Under the pieces are notes generated by a model that had not been told where the DNA came from, searched no databases, and was given only the letters and a program-made list of their open reading frames with translations. Source: Candidatus Lactobacillus pullistercoris (GTDB lineage Bacteria > Bacillota > Bacilli > Lactobacillales > Lactobacillaceae). From it: a DNA stretch of 62,678 nucleotides. Made by a program: the position numbers and the translations under genes. Of the stretch, positions 51,877-61,082 are shown piece by piece (position 1 is the first letter of the stretch; every line of letters begins with the position of its first letter). Where the stretch lies: NCBI GenBank assembly GCA_018883635.1, contig JAHLFT010000070.1:1-62678 (forward strand), in the 5' to 3' direction.

Positions 51877-53094
51877 TTATTGCTTATTTTTTACCTGTAA
51901 GACGCGTCTTAAAAAGGTGCTTTGGTGCCATTGCCCCTTTTTCAATGCGTCAAAATAATGGAAACTATCTTGATTTTTGATTTGGGGATTAAAACTGGCC
52001 CATAATTTGGCACTAGTCTTTGAAAATGCCGTTTTCAAGTAGGTATCTTGTTGAACTGAACCTTTTTGCACAGTTGTTACGGCAGATGATGCAGATTCAG
52101 ATGGGGTATTAGTATCTTCTTTAAATAATTTAAAACTATATTTTGTTAATTTACCAATCGTAACTTTGTATGCATGACCTGCAACTAAAGGCGTCTTGCC
52201 CGGTAAGTAGGTAATAACGGTCTTAAAATTACCATAACCATTTTTACTGAAATTCTTAACGTTTTTGGCATTATAAGTTTTTCCTGTATCTTGATCAGTA
52301 ATTGTAATTTTAGGCGTACCGTTGTAGCTGCGATTTGATAAATAAAGTGACCAAGCAACGCGTTTACCCTTAGCAAGTTCAATCGGGAAAAGACCGCTAC
52401 TTGGATAAGCCACTGTTTCTTGACTAGCTTCGTTGAAAAGATCATCAACGTTTAATACTTTTTGAACAGAGTAACGATAACCATTATTTCCGTAAGCGGC
52501 ACCGATTCCGGTGCTAGAAAGGCGAGTTGATAAGATCCAAGCCCGGTGACCAGTATCAGTTCCGGTCAAATTATAGTGATCGGTTAAAAGATCGGTGATA
52601 ACATCGCCGGCAGATTGATTAGTAACATTGAAATTCAAATTAGAAGTTTCGGTAGTGTCTTGAGCGACTTTCCAAGTTGTCCGGTTAATATATTTCGGTC
52701 GAACATCATTGGGTAAACCGTGTTGATTAATAAATGGATTAGCATTGATTGCGGCCATTACTGCGGCTGTCTTTTGGGCATTAAGATTAGCAGCCTTAGT
52801 GGTCGTAATAGCTGGCAAACCGAATAAGCTGCGATAGTAATTAATATAGGCTAATTGTTTTGAAATATAGTCTTTTTTTAGTTGACCTGCCTTAAATTTT
52901 TTATTTAAGCGTGGTTTAACTTGGTAAAGATTAGTTATGTCATATTGTTTTTTATCAAGATGAGCATATTCTTTTTGAAAATGCTGCACTTGGATAATTT
53001 CGCCGTCACTAAAACTAGCAGCTTTGACGCTGAGACTAGGTACAAACAGTAAAGTACTACAAATGACTGCGACTGAAAATTTACGTAAAAACAT
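51877..53094 (-). CDS. Secreted CAP/SCP-domain protein
   Basis: 405 residues. Signal peptide ends near VKAAS (about 26). The CAP domain (about 85-230) contains YINYYRSLFGLPAITTTKAAN, NAQKTAAVMAAI, DLLTDHYNLTGTDTGHRAWI and STGIGAAYGNNGYRYSV. A beta-rich domain (about 235-335) and a 70-residue tail ending in a basic stretch follow. No LPxTG signal is seen. CAP proteins are extracellular and have diverse roles; in bacteria the function is mostly unknown. It is a single gene with a GGAG site. Confidence 0.87.
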   Translation of the reverse strand: MFLRKFSVAVICSTLLFVPSLSVKAASFSDGEIIQVQHFQKEYAHLDKKQYDITNLYQVKPRLNKKFKAGQLKKDYISKQLAYINYYRSLFGLPAITTTKAANLNAQKTAAVMAAINANPFINQHGLPNDVRPKYINRTTWKVAQDTTETSNLNFNVTNQSAGDVITDLLTDHYNLTGTDTGHRAWILSTRLSSTGIGAAYGNNGYRYSVQKVLNVDDLFNEASQETVAYPSSGLFPIELAKGKRVAWSLYLSNRSYNGTPKITITDQDTGKTYNAKNVKNFSKNGYGNFKTVITYLPGKTPLVAGHAYKVTIGKLTKYSFKLFKEDTNTPSESASSAVTTVQKGSVQQDTYLKTAFSKTSAKLWASFNPQIKNQDSFHYFDALKKGQWHQSTFLRRVLQVKNKQ

Positions 53095-53240
53095 CGCACT
53101 ACTCCTTTTTATCCCTATATACTAATTATACTCTCTAATTAAAGGTAGAATTTAGTAAAAAAACTTAAGGATTTTTAGTTTTTTTAGTTGGGATTGCGTA
53201 TAATTAAATGATGGTAACAATTATTAAGAGGTAAAAATAA

Positions 53241-54323
53241 ATGGTTAAAAAAACACAAGTTGGTTTGATTTTCGGTGGTAATTCATCCGAATATGAAGTT
53301 TCAATTGTATCAGGTCATAATATCTATAATGCAATCGATAAAGATAAGTTCGATGTTCATCCCATTTGGATTACTAATGAAGGCTATTTCGCTGATGAAG
53401 ACGAAAGCTTTAAAGTTTTAAAGGATCCAAAATATCAAGTTAAAAATCCTCATAAAGTTCATAACATTTCTAACTTAATTGAATTAGAAAATTTACCTGA
53501 AATTGATATCTTTTTCCCAATCGTTCATGGTAACTTGGGTGAAGATGGTGGACTTCAAGGTTTATTCAGAATTTTAGATAAGCCATTTGTTGGTGACGAT
53601 ATTTTGGCAGCCGCAGTTACAATGGATAAGGAATTCACCAAGATTTTAGCTCAACGTGTTGGAGTAAGAGTCGCAGATTGGATTGCTGTCAAACGCTTTG
53701 AATATGATGATAAAAATAATGACAAATTAAACTACGAAAAAGTTGCTGAAAAATTAGGTAAGGATTTATTTGTTAAGCCTTCTAATCAAGGTTCTTCTGT
53801 TGGTGTTAGCCATGTAACAAATGCTGATGAATATCAAAAGGCCTTAGATGAAGCATTTAAGTATGATGATAAGGTTTTAGTTGAAGAAACTATTCCAGGT
53901 ACAGAAGTTGAAACAGCCGTTTTAGGCAATGATAAGCCGATCGTTTCTGGTGTTGGCCAAATTACTAATGCTGCTGGTTCTTGGTATTCTTATGAAAATA
54001 AATACGATGATAACTCAACTTCTAAATTACAAATTCCAGCAGATCTACCAGATGATGTAGTTGAAACAGTGCGTTCCAATGCATTAAAGGTCTATCAAGC
54101 AACTGAATGTTCAGGTTTAGCTCGAATCGATTCAATGCTTACTCCAAGTGGTGAAGTTGTTTTGACAGAAGTAAATGCTTTGCCAGGATTTACTAATATC
54201 AGTATGTATCCAAAGCTATTTGAAGAAGCAGGTATTCCTTATACTGAATTAATTACTCGTTTAATTGAAGTGGGTCAAGAAAGATTTGATCACAAGAAGA
54301 CTTTACTTCATAAGCATGATTAA
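53241..54323 (+). CDS. ddl: D-alanine--D-alanine ligase
   Basis: 360 residues, ATP-grasp fold: VGLIFGGNSSEYEVSIVSGH, FPIVHGNLGEDGGLQGL, VKPSNQGSSVGVSHV, VEETIPGTEVETAVLG and EVNALPGFTNISMYP. It makes the dipeptide for the peptidoglycan precursor. Followed after 17 bases by a MerR-like gene, probably co-transcribed. A TATAAT lies about 30 bases upstream. Confidence 0.97.
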   Translation: MVKKTQVGLIFGGNSSEYEVSIVSGHNIYNAIDKDKFDVHPIWITNEGYFADEDESFKVLKDPKYQVKNPHKVHNISNLIELENLPEIDIFFPIVHGNLGEDGGLQGLFRILDKPFVGDDILAAAVTMDKEFTKILAQRVGVRVADWIAVKRFEYDDKNNDKLNYEKVAEKLGKDLFVKPSNQGSSVGVSHVTNADEYQKALDEAFKYDDKVLVEETIPGTEVETAVLGNDKPIVSGVGQITNAAGSWYSYENKYDDNSTSKLQIPADLPDDVVETVRSNALKVYQATECSGLARIDSMLTPSGEVVLTEVNALPGFTNISMYPKLFEEAGIPYTELITRLIEVGQERFDHKKTLLHKHD

Positions 54324-54340
54324 TATAGGGGTAAGATTGA

Positions 54341-55102
54341 ATGACAAGTAAGAAGCATGATTTTGAGGAATTAGATGCGCCCGGTGTTGCTGCTAAAAAA
54401 TTGGGAATCAGCGTAGCCACTTTGAGAAAATATTCGTTAATTATTGAAAAGGTCATAGGTAATGATCAATATTTTGAACGAACAAAGCAAAAATCAAGAT
54501 TGTATCGTCAAAAAGATATTGATGATATCGATGCTTTTCATAAATTAGCGAAAAATAATGGCTTAACCTTAAAAGATGCGGCTCGTCAAATCTATGCAGT
54601 TAGTGATCAAAAGGAGAGTAACAATCAGGCTGATGAAGCTGAAGTACATAGCGAAAATCAGTTGATGGATCCTAAGCAGGTAGCTAAGTTATTCGGTGCA
54701 TTACAGCAAACAATTGCTAGTCAAAATACTGCAATTGATAATTTACGAAAGCAGCTAAATCGGATTGAAGAACAAAACAAGCTTTTACTTAAGAATCAAC
54801 AAGAATTACCTAAAGTAAAAGCAGATAAAGATGTTGATCCGAAAATTGCAGCGATGCCAGATATTTCTAGGATTGTTTCTCGTAATCAACCTGAGAAGCA
54901 GCCAGTTACTCGTCAGCAAAAACGAGAAGAAATTTTACATGATAAACGTAAAGGAAAAGAAGAGCTTCACGAGGAAATTTTAAGAAAAGCGCGAGAAAAT
55001 GCAGAGAAGCGAAAGGCTAAAGCTAACGTTCATCGCACTCTCCAAGACATGCAACTGCAGCCTAAAAAGCAGCATTGGTGGCAACGATTTTTAAATTATT
55101 AA
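54341..55102 (+). CDS. MerR-like helix-turn-helix protein
   Basis: 253 residues. MerR-type DNA-binding head at about 10-75 (GVAAKKLGISVATLRKYSLI; RLYRQKDIDDIDAFHKLA). A coiled coil lies in the middle (LFGALQQTIASQNTAIDNLR; RIEEQNKLLLKNQQ), and the tail is highly charged (KREEILHDKRKGKEELHEEI) ending in KKQHWWQRFLNY. There is no effector domain of classical MerR type. The layout recalls chromosome- or plasmid-partition and structural DNA-binding proteins. It shares a transcript with ddl and ends in a hairpin. The role is unknown. Confidence 0.8.
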   Translation: MTSKKHDFEELDAPGVAAKKLGISVATLRKYSLIIEKVIGNDQYFERTKQKSRLYRQKDIDDIDAFHKLAKNNGLTLKDAARQIYAVSDQKESNNQADEAEVHSENQLMDPKQVAKLFGALQQTIASQNTAIDNLRKQLNRIEEQNKLLLKNQQELPKVKADKDVDPKIAAMPDISRIVSRNQPEKQPVTRQQKREEILHDKRKGKEELHEEILRKARENAEKRKAKANVHRTLQDMQLQPKKQHWWQRFLNY

Positions 55103-55109
55103 GAAAAGT

Positions 55110-55139
55110 AAAAGCGACTTTATAAGAAGTCGCTTTTTG
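55110..55139 (+). terminator. Terminator
   Basis: AAAAGCGACTT / AAGTCGCTTTTT stem. Confidence 0.9.
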
Positions 55140-55176
55140 TTTTAAAGTAGAAAGAGATGATGTAAGGGAGATAAAA

Positions 55177-56280
55177 ATGAAGAAAAGATATTGGATTGCA
55201 CTAATTGTTTTAGTACTCGGTCTTTGTCTTTCCGCGGGTACTTATTTTTTAAGTGGGGTTTATCAAAAAGATGATGTGGCAGTCATTTTAGATAAGCCAA
55301 TTAAAGATCGATTAGTAGAGAAAAATAAAGATGTTTATAACAATGCTGATGAAACCAGAGAACAAACTTTACATTTGAAGATTTTGTCTGGTGAGCATCG
55401 CGGACATGTTTATACCGTAAAAAATGTGTATTATCCTTCACAATTAACTACCCAAAAATATCGCTCAGGTCAACGTGTTTTCGTCAATATTAAGAAAAAT
55501 GATGTTGCGCTGGGGAATCCAAAAAGAGATTGGGTTTTAGTAATGGTCTTAACAATAACTATTGCACTAATGATTGCGATGGCAGGTAAACATACAATTG
55601 CCTTAATAGTTTCAATGGCATTAAGTTGGCTTGTCTTTTACGGCATAATCTTTTTAGATGTAAAACTAAATGGAAGCATGATTATTTTACTATTCAGTAT
55701 TGCGGATATTGTACTTTCATTTATAAGTTTGTTAATTGTTCAAGGGTTAAATAAAAAAATGCTGGCGACATGGCTAGCAACTTTACTCGGTGTTTTCGTT
55801 TCATTTGCGCTTTGCTATTTAATTATGAGATTAACTGGTGAATCGGAAATGAAATACGAAATGGGCGATTATGCAACCCAAGATCCACGCGGCATCTTTT
55901 TGGCACAAACTTTATTAGGGGTGCTAGGAGCCGTAATGGATGAAGCAACTGATATTATTTCGAGTTTATATGAAGTTGTAAAAATCAAAGAAGATATTAC
56001 TGTAAAGCAATTAATTCAAAGTGGTCGAACGATGGGGCAAGAGATTATGGGACCATTAATTAATGTTTTAGTTTTGATCTTTATCGCTGAAGCATTGCCA
56101 ATGACCATTTTGTATTTGCGTGATAATAACAGTTTAGGTTCAACTTTTGGCTTCACTTTATCCTTAGGAGCAACGCAGAGTGTGATTTCTGCAATTAGTA
56201 TTGTTTTGACAGTAGTCTTTGCAACAGGCTGCAGTTTATTGTTCTTAAAAGAAAAGGAAAGACAAGGTGAACTTAAATGA
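55177..56280 (+). CDS. YibE/F family membrane protein, first of a pair
   Basis: 367 residues. N-terminal segment, an extracytoplasmic beta domain about 30-125 (LHLKILSGEHRGHVYTVKNV), then six or seven helices with the YibE/F signature GVLGAVMDEATDIISSLYEV and the later IMGPLINVLVLIFIAEALP. Function unknown; reported as transport-like. It overlaps the next gene (stop/start ATGA), which encodes the partner. Confidence 0.9.
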   Translation: MKKRYWIALIVLVLGLCLSAGTYFLSGVYQKDDVAVILDKPIKDRLVEKNKDVYNNADETREQTLHLKILSGEHRGHVYTVKNVYYPSQLTTQKYRSGQRVFVNIKKNDVALGNPKRDWVLVMVLTITIALMIAMAGKHTIALIVSMALSWLVFYGIIFLDVKLNGSMIILLFSIADIVLSFISLLIVQGLNKKMLATWLATLLGVFVSFALCYLIMRLTGESEMKYEMGDYATQDPRGIFLAQTLLGVLGAVMDEATDIISSLYEVVKIKEDITVKQLIQSGRTMGQEIMGPLINVLVLIFIAEALPMTILYLRDNNSLGSTFGFTLSLGATQSVISAISIVLTVVFATGCSLLFLKEKERQGELK

Positions 56281-57062
56281 GCACGTTAGTTGTCTTAATC
56301 GGTGTCTTAGCACTTTTGATGGCAATCGTTGGTGGAGAGACAGGAATCAGAAGCTTCTTTAGTGTGTTAATCAACACCTTGCTTTTAATTTTGGTTGCAA
56401 TTTTGATTTCCTGGGGAATTAATATTCCAATTATAATTTTGATTTTTATTCCGTTAAAATTAGTTACGATTATTTTCTTAGGAACACATGACTATGTTGT
56501 AGCAAAAAATTCCTTCTATGCAGCTTTTGCTGTATGCTTAATGGTAAGTGTGTTAATTTTATTCTGTCAGTGGTGTGCACAATCAGCAGGATTAGGACCT
56601 GAATCAGGTGAAATTTTAGTTGGTTTATCACAAATGCCGGGCTTAAGTTATCCGATGATTGCAGTAGCCGTAGCGATCTTCTCATGTTTGGGTGCAATTG
56701 CCGAAGCTGCTGTAGCGATGAGTTCAGGACTGTTAGAAATAAAAAAGCATCATACAAGTATTACACGTCAAGAATTAGAAGCCAGTGGCACAGCTATTGG
56801 TAATGATGTGTTAGGAACATCAATGAATACAATCTTGTTTGGAATGTTCGGTAGCTTTTTGTCATTATTTTTATGGTATTTCCGTTTAGGCTATACCTTT
56901 GGTGAAGTTGTAAATGAAAAATTGTTTGTTAATGAAGCTTTGATTATTTTGTATTCTTTAATTGGAGTTTTGTTAACTGTTCCATTCTCCACATTTTTAT
57001 TGGCGAGAGGAATCGGTAAACATGAGGTAAAAAATGAAAACAGAGAAAATAACGTTAACTAA
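56277..57062 (+). CDS. YibE/F family membrane protein, second of a pair
   Basis: 261 residues with six or seven helices and no extracytoplasmic domain. Signature region CLGAIAEAAVAMSSGLLEIK, and GNDVLGTSMNTILFGMFGSF. It matches the membrane half of the upstream protein, so the two probably form a heteromer. It overlaps both neighbouring genes. Confidence 0.9.
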   Translation: MSTLVVLIGVLALLMAIVGGETGIRSFFSVLINTLLLILVAILISWGINIPIIILIFIPLKLVTIIFLGTHDYVVAKNSFYAAFAVCLMVSVLILFCQWCAQSAGLGPESGEILVGLSQMPGLSYPMIAVAVAIFSCLGAIAEAAVAMSSGLLEIKKHHTSITRQELEASGTAIGNDVLGTSMNTILFGMFGSFLSLFLWYFRLGYTFGEVVNEKLFVNEALIILYSLIGVLLTVPFSTFLLARGIGKHEVKNENRENNVN

Positions 57063-57846
57063 TTTTAACGGAAGAAAATTTGATATTCACACATATATGT
57101 TGACTAATATTCCGAATCTTCACCGGGATAAAAAACCGCTAGTAATTGTCATTCCAGGAGGCAGTTTTAATCATTTATCTGCCCGTGAAAGTGAACCAGT
57201 AGCCTTAAGTTACAATAGTCATGGTTATAATAGCGTGGTCATGGAATATAATTTGGTACAAGATCCAGGCAAAATATATCCAGATGCTGGGTTAGATGTT
57301 TTGACGACAATTAAATATTTCCGTGATAATAGCGAGCAATATAATATTGATCCAGATAAGATCATTACAATTGGCTTTTCTGCAGGTGGACATGTTGCAA
57401 GTACGGCCAACACGATGGCAAATATGGAGAAGTATTCTGATAAATATCAGTTTAATCCCAAAGAAGTTAGACCGAATGCGACAATGTTAGGCTATCCGTT
57501 AATTAACATTGATCAATTGGGCTTTGAAATTCCAAATGATCAAAAGGATAATTTACCAAGTGAAAGTGAGTTAAGAGATAGTGCGTTGGGAGTTACACGT
57601 GAAACACCCGCAACATTTATTTTTCAAGCTTGGGATGATCCGATCGTGCTGATCTCAAATTCAATTGAGTATATTCGCGCACTGTATGCTAATCAAGTTA
57701 GTTGTGAGACACATCTTTTTAATCATGGTGGGCACGGCTTTTCACTTGCACGACCTGAGACGAGTGAAAAAGATTATCAAAATAATCCGCATGTTGCGCA
57801 CTGGTTCGATTTGAGCCTTGAATGGTTAAACAATATATTTGAGTAA
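57034..57846 (+). CDS. Alpha/beta hydrolase, acetyl-esterase-like
   Basis: 270 residues. Oxyanion region IVIPGGSFNHLSARE, nucleophile elbow ITIGFSAGGHVAS (G-x-S-x-G), acid in AWDDPIVLI and His in HGGHGFSLA. It resembles the xylan/sugar acetyl-esterase-like lipases of lactobacilli. No signal peptide, so it is cytoplasmic. ATG 57034 lies 29 bases inside the YibE/F gene with GAGG before it, so it belongs to that operon. The substrate is unknown. Confidence 0.88.
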   Translation: MKTEKITLTNFNGRKFDIHTYMLTNIPNLHRDKKPLVIVIPGGSFNHLSARESEPVALSYNSHGYNSVVMEYNLVQDPGKIYPDAGLDVLTTIKYFRDNSEQYNIDPDKIITIGFSAGGHVASTANTMANMEKYSDKYQFNPKEVRPNATMLGYPLINIDQLGFEIPNDQKDNLPSESELRDSALGVTRETPATFIFQAWDDPIVLISNSIEYIRALYANQVSCETHLFNHGGHGFSLARPETSEKDYQNNPHVAHWFDLSLEWLNNIFE

Positions 57847-57890
57847 AAATAAGAACCTGGAAAAAGTTTTTCCCAGGTTCTTATTTTTTT
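57845..57890. terminator. Bidirectional terminator
   Basis: AAAATAAGAACCTGGAAAAA / TTCCCAGGTTCTTATTTT stem. Confidence 0.9.
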
Positions 57891-57908
57891 ATCTTAATCT
57901 ATTTTAAC

Positions 57909-60900
57909 TTATTTTTCTCTAAAGAAGATGACTTCTTTACCAGCAATCGATGAACCAGATGACTTGTAAACAGTCATTCTAATCGCCTTAGCACTAACAT
58001 TACGTAAACCAATCACTTTATTCTTAGCATCAGCTTTCCAAGTGTAACGTTCACCATATGGCTTAAAAGTATGACCATCATTTGATAATTCAATTCCCAC
58101 TTCAACTGGGTTTGCATTTCGATCTAAATTGCGCGGAACAAAGGCCATTCGACTTAATTTCTCAATCTTATCAAAGCTGAATACAAGTGTTAACGGCTTT
58201 TCTTCATCGAACTTATCTTTGATTTGCCACTCGCTGGCCAATTTAAGATCAGTTAAATATTTAACTGGATGCTTAGGATCTTCTGGATAATTACAAATCG
58301 TTTCAACTCCGCGCACAGCATAATCAATTGCTGCTTTTTTAGTGATTGCTCCAAAAGGTTCAGACCATTCAGAAACTTTATTTCCGGCAACATAACGCAT
58401 CCGCATTAAGTATTTAGTGTTTGGCATTAATTCATGGAAAGTAAAGCTATCACCATCGATGCCATCATATAAAATACCGTTAATTTCGAATTGAACGCGT
58501 TCAGTTAATTTTGCCCATGAAACTGTTAATGAATGTGCACTGATCTTTTTACTATTAATAATAATTCCTTTAGGTGAATGTAATACTGAATCAGTGATGG
58601 AGTGGACAAGAGTTTGACCACCGTAGTTAAAGTTTTGAATAATAATTTCAATTTTACTATCAGTGATATCTCGTTTAGCTAATTTGATTTGAAGTGCAGT
58701 TTGCTTTGCATCATGGTATTGATCAAATTCCGGCATAAAGCTGTAATTAGTGTTGAAGAAATAACCTTCTTTTGCATGCTCAAATACATCGCTAGTGCCG
58801 TATTCTTGCAATTTGATTATTTGATCATTAATTTTAACAAGAACGTTATCAGGATAGGAATCACACATAATATTTAAATTAGTTGGCAATTCAGTTGTCA
58901 TCCCGGCAAAATCACCTTTAACGGGATCAATGTTAATTGTTAATTTGCTGGAATCTAAATTGCTGCTTACCTTTGTTTCAGTGTGATTATGGTTAAAGTC
59001 AGTGAAGTCATTATCGTCATAAAAACTAATCGTACTTTTACCTTGAGGATAAAAGACAAAGTTTCGTTGACCAAGATCAAAAATAGAGCCACCTCGAACG
59101 AAGACTGGCAAATGCCAAGTTGGGTAAGTAAGCTTGTTATAAACGCGACCACCGATGTATTTTTGCCCTGTAAAGAGATCGATCCACATTGTTCGGTGAT
59201 CTGGCAAGTATAAATTATTCTTGCGTGAATCACCTTTTTCGGTTTCCTGACCATTTGTAATTGGTGCAACTAAAATACTAGAGCCTAGCATAAATTCATG
59301 CTTAACTTGTTCGGTATAGTTAATTTGTTCATGCGGAAAATCAATAAATAGTGGACGAACAATTGCTTCACCATTAAGACTGCGATAGATCCACGTGTAT
59401 AAATATGGCTTTAACTGCTTACGTAATTTTAGATAAGCCTGGTTAATTTTTGTCATCTTGGGATTATATGCAAATGGAGTTTTACTATATTGACTTTGAT
59501 CATTGATGTTGAACAAAAGTGGGGTAAATATTTTCCATTCAAAATCACGAATCGCAATTTGAGCGTTACCACCACCATTGATTCCATCAATACTTGCACC
59601 AGTAAGTGGTTCACCAGATAAACTGGCGCCTAATAAACTAGCAACTTGACTACCAATATTTTCCCAATTACCACCGGTGTCGCCGAAGTAAAAACTTGAA
59701 TATGCTTGACTACCAACTTCTGCATTATTGCTGAGGATAAATGGTCTTCTACGGTTAAGATGAGTCTTTAACTGCGTAGTGTCATCCTTTAATTCATTTT
59801 TCTTGCCAGTAGTCGTAGCAATAAATGAGGTGTTGTCAGGTAAAGAATTAAGTTTATCCTTGGTCCAAATTCCGCTAGCTACGCCATGTGTGTTCGCATA
59901 ATCGTTAAATGAAGTTAACGATTCTTCATGTAAATCGCTGACTTCATAGTTAGGAATGATCCATCCGAGTGGAAAATGAAGCTTCTGGTAACGATCAATT
60001 GTTGCTCTAGCTGAGAATTGATACTCTTCTTCGCCATTAAGTGAGGCATTGCCACTTACTTTGTTCGGGTCGTTAGTGCGAACATAGTAACTATGGTCTT
60101 CAAACATAGAAGCATTCCGCTTTTTAGCTTCACTTGGTTGCCACATTGTTGTAATGAAATTACCAATATGACCTAAGTCTAAAGCATATTTAGGCGGCAT
60201 TAACGGTTTACCCGTTAATTGATAATACTTTTGAATAATGTCGCTTGAAGAATTACCAATTAAGTAAAAATTATCGAAAATTCGATCGTAATGTTTTAAA
60301 ACAGCTGCTTGAGAATTGACAGTGCCAAAGTCATATTCACCGCTATGCTTAGTATTTCGTAATTCCGCAAAGCCAGCATTAGACCAGAAAAATGGAATTT
60401 GACTTAAAACTCCGCCTTCGCCGGTAATCCCATCACGTTTAATTTCAATCTTTTTACCTTTATGACTAAATGAGCCATTTTGAATACCACCACCAAAATA
60501 AAATTCATTTTTATTTTGGTTGATGATTTCAGTTGTCTCAAAATCATCAAGTTCAATTGAACTAGCTTGGCTCATTCGAATGCGGTGTAATTGTTCATCA
60601 AAAATGCTCATCCTAGCATTTTTTTGCTCAAATATTAATTGAAAACTACCCGTTTGAATGATAAAGGAATCACTAGTTGCCCGCGGACGTGATTTTTCAA
60701 ATACGTGATTGCTAAATTTACTTAAATCGACTAAATCCGTGTGATTTTCATCAAATTTTTTATCAGGATCGATAAATAATCTAAAAATACCGTCTGCTAA
60801 AATGTAAAGTCTGGCAACTTCACCGGTTGCATAGTGCAGTTCATAGAAGTGATCGCGCTTGTTTGCACCGATAAGTTGACCTAATTGGTGTCTGTTAATT

Positions 60901-60917
60901 TGCGTATCTTGTGTCAT
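57909..60917 (-). CDS. GH31 family glycosidase with FN3 and F5/8 (CBM32) domains
   Basis: 1002 residues, no signal peptide. GH31 N-terminal beta domain about 30-235, barrel about 240-560, beta domains to about 750, fibronectin-III-like about 775-860 (HSLTVSWAKL; HELMPNTKYLMRMRYV) and discoidin/CBM32-like about 865-1000. FGDTGGNWENIGSQ supplies the acid/base Asp (about 413), and the following LSGEPLTGASIDGINGG resembles alpha-N-acetylgalactosaminidase-type members. The strand that should carry the nucleophile reads NTSFIATTTGKKN, with Thr where related enzymes have KTD. Either the site is lost or another residue serves. It is divergent from nagA, which suits an amino-sugar role. Activity is uncertain. 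Confidence 0.85.
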   Translation of the reverse strand: MTQDTQINRHQLGQLIGANKRDHFYELHYATGEVARLYILADGIFRLFIDPDKKFDENHTDLVDLSKFSNHVFEKSRPRATSDSFIIQTGSFQLIFEQKNARMSIFDEQLHRIRMSQASSIELDDFETTEIINQNKNEFYFGGGIQNGSFSHKGKKIEIKRDGITGEGGVLSQIPFFWSNAGFAELRNTKHSGEYDFGTVNSQAAVLKHYDRIFDNFYLIGNSSSDIIQKYYQLTGKPLMPPKYALDLGHIGNFITTMWQPSEAKKRNASMFEDHSYYVRTNDPNKVSGNASLNGEEEYQFSARATIDRYQKLHFPLGWIIPNYEVSDLHEESLTSFNDYANTHGVASGIWTKDKLNSLPDNTSFIATTTGKKNELKDDTTQLKTHLNRRRPFILSNNAEVGSQAYSSFYFGDTGGNWENIGSQVASLLGASLSGEPLTGASIDGINGGGNAQIAIRDFEWKIFTPLLFNINDQSQYSKTPFAYNPKMTKINQAYLKLRKQLKPYLYTWIYRSLNGEAIVRPLFIDFPHEQINYTEQVKHEFMLGSSILVAPITNGQETEKGDSRKNNLYLPDHRTMWIDLFTGQKYIGGRVYNKLTYPTWHLPVFVRGGSIFDLGQRNFVFYPQGKSTISFYDDNDFTDFNHNHTETKVSSNLDSSKLTINIDPVKGDFAGMTTELPTNLNIMCDSYPDNVLVKINDQIIKLQEYGTSDVFEHAKEGYFFNTNYSFMPEFDQYHDAKQTALQIKLAKRDITDSKIEIIIQNFNYGGQTLVHSITDSVLHSPKGIIINSKKISAHSLTVSWAKLTERVQFEINGILYDGIDGDSFTFHELMPNTKYLMRMRYVAGNKVSEWSEPFGAITKKAAIDYAVRGVETICNYPEDPKHPVKYLTDLKLASEWQIKDKFDEEKPLTLVFSFDKIEKLSRMAFVPRNLDRNANPVEVGIELSNDGHTFKPYGERYTWKADAKNKVIGLRNVSAKAIRMTVYKSSGSSIAGKEVIFFREK

Positions 60918-61082
60918 AATACTTCTTCCTAATTAATCTTTATTCCTATTATAACGAAAAAATATTAAGTTTTTAGAGGATTTGTATTAAAACTGGTAAA
61001 GACCAATTATTTTGCGTAGAATATAAGTATAGACCAAAGTAAAAAAGAGTAATAAATATTAAAAGTAAAAGAGGAAAACGCT

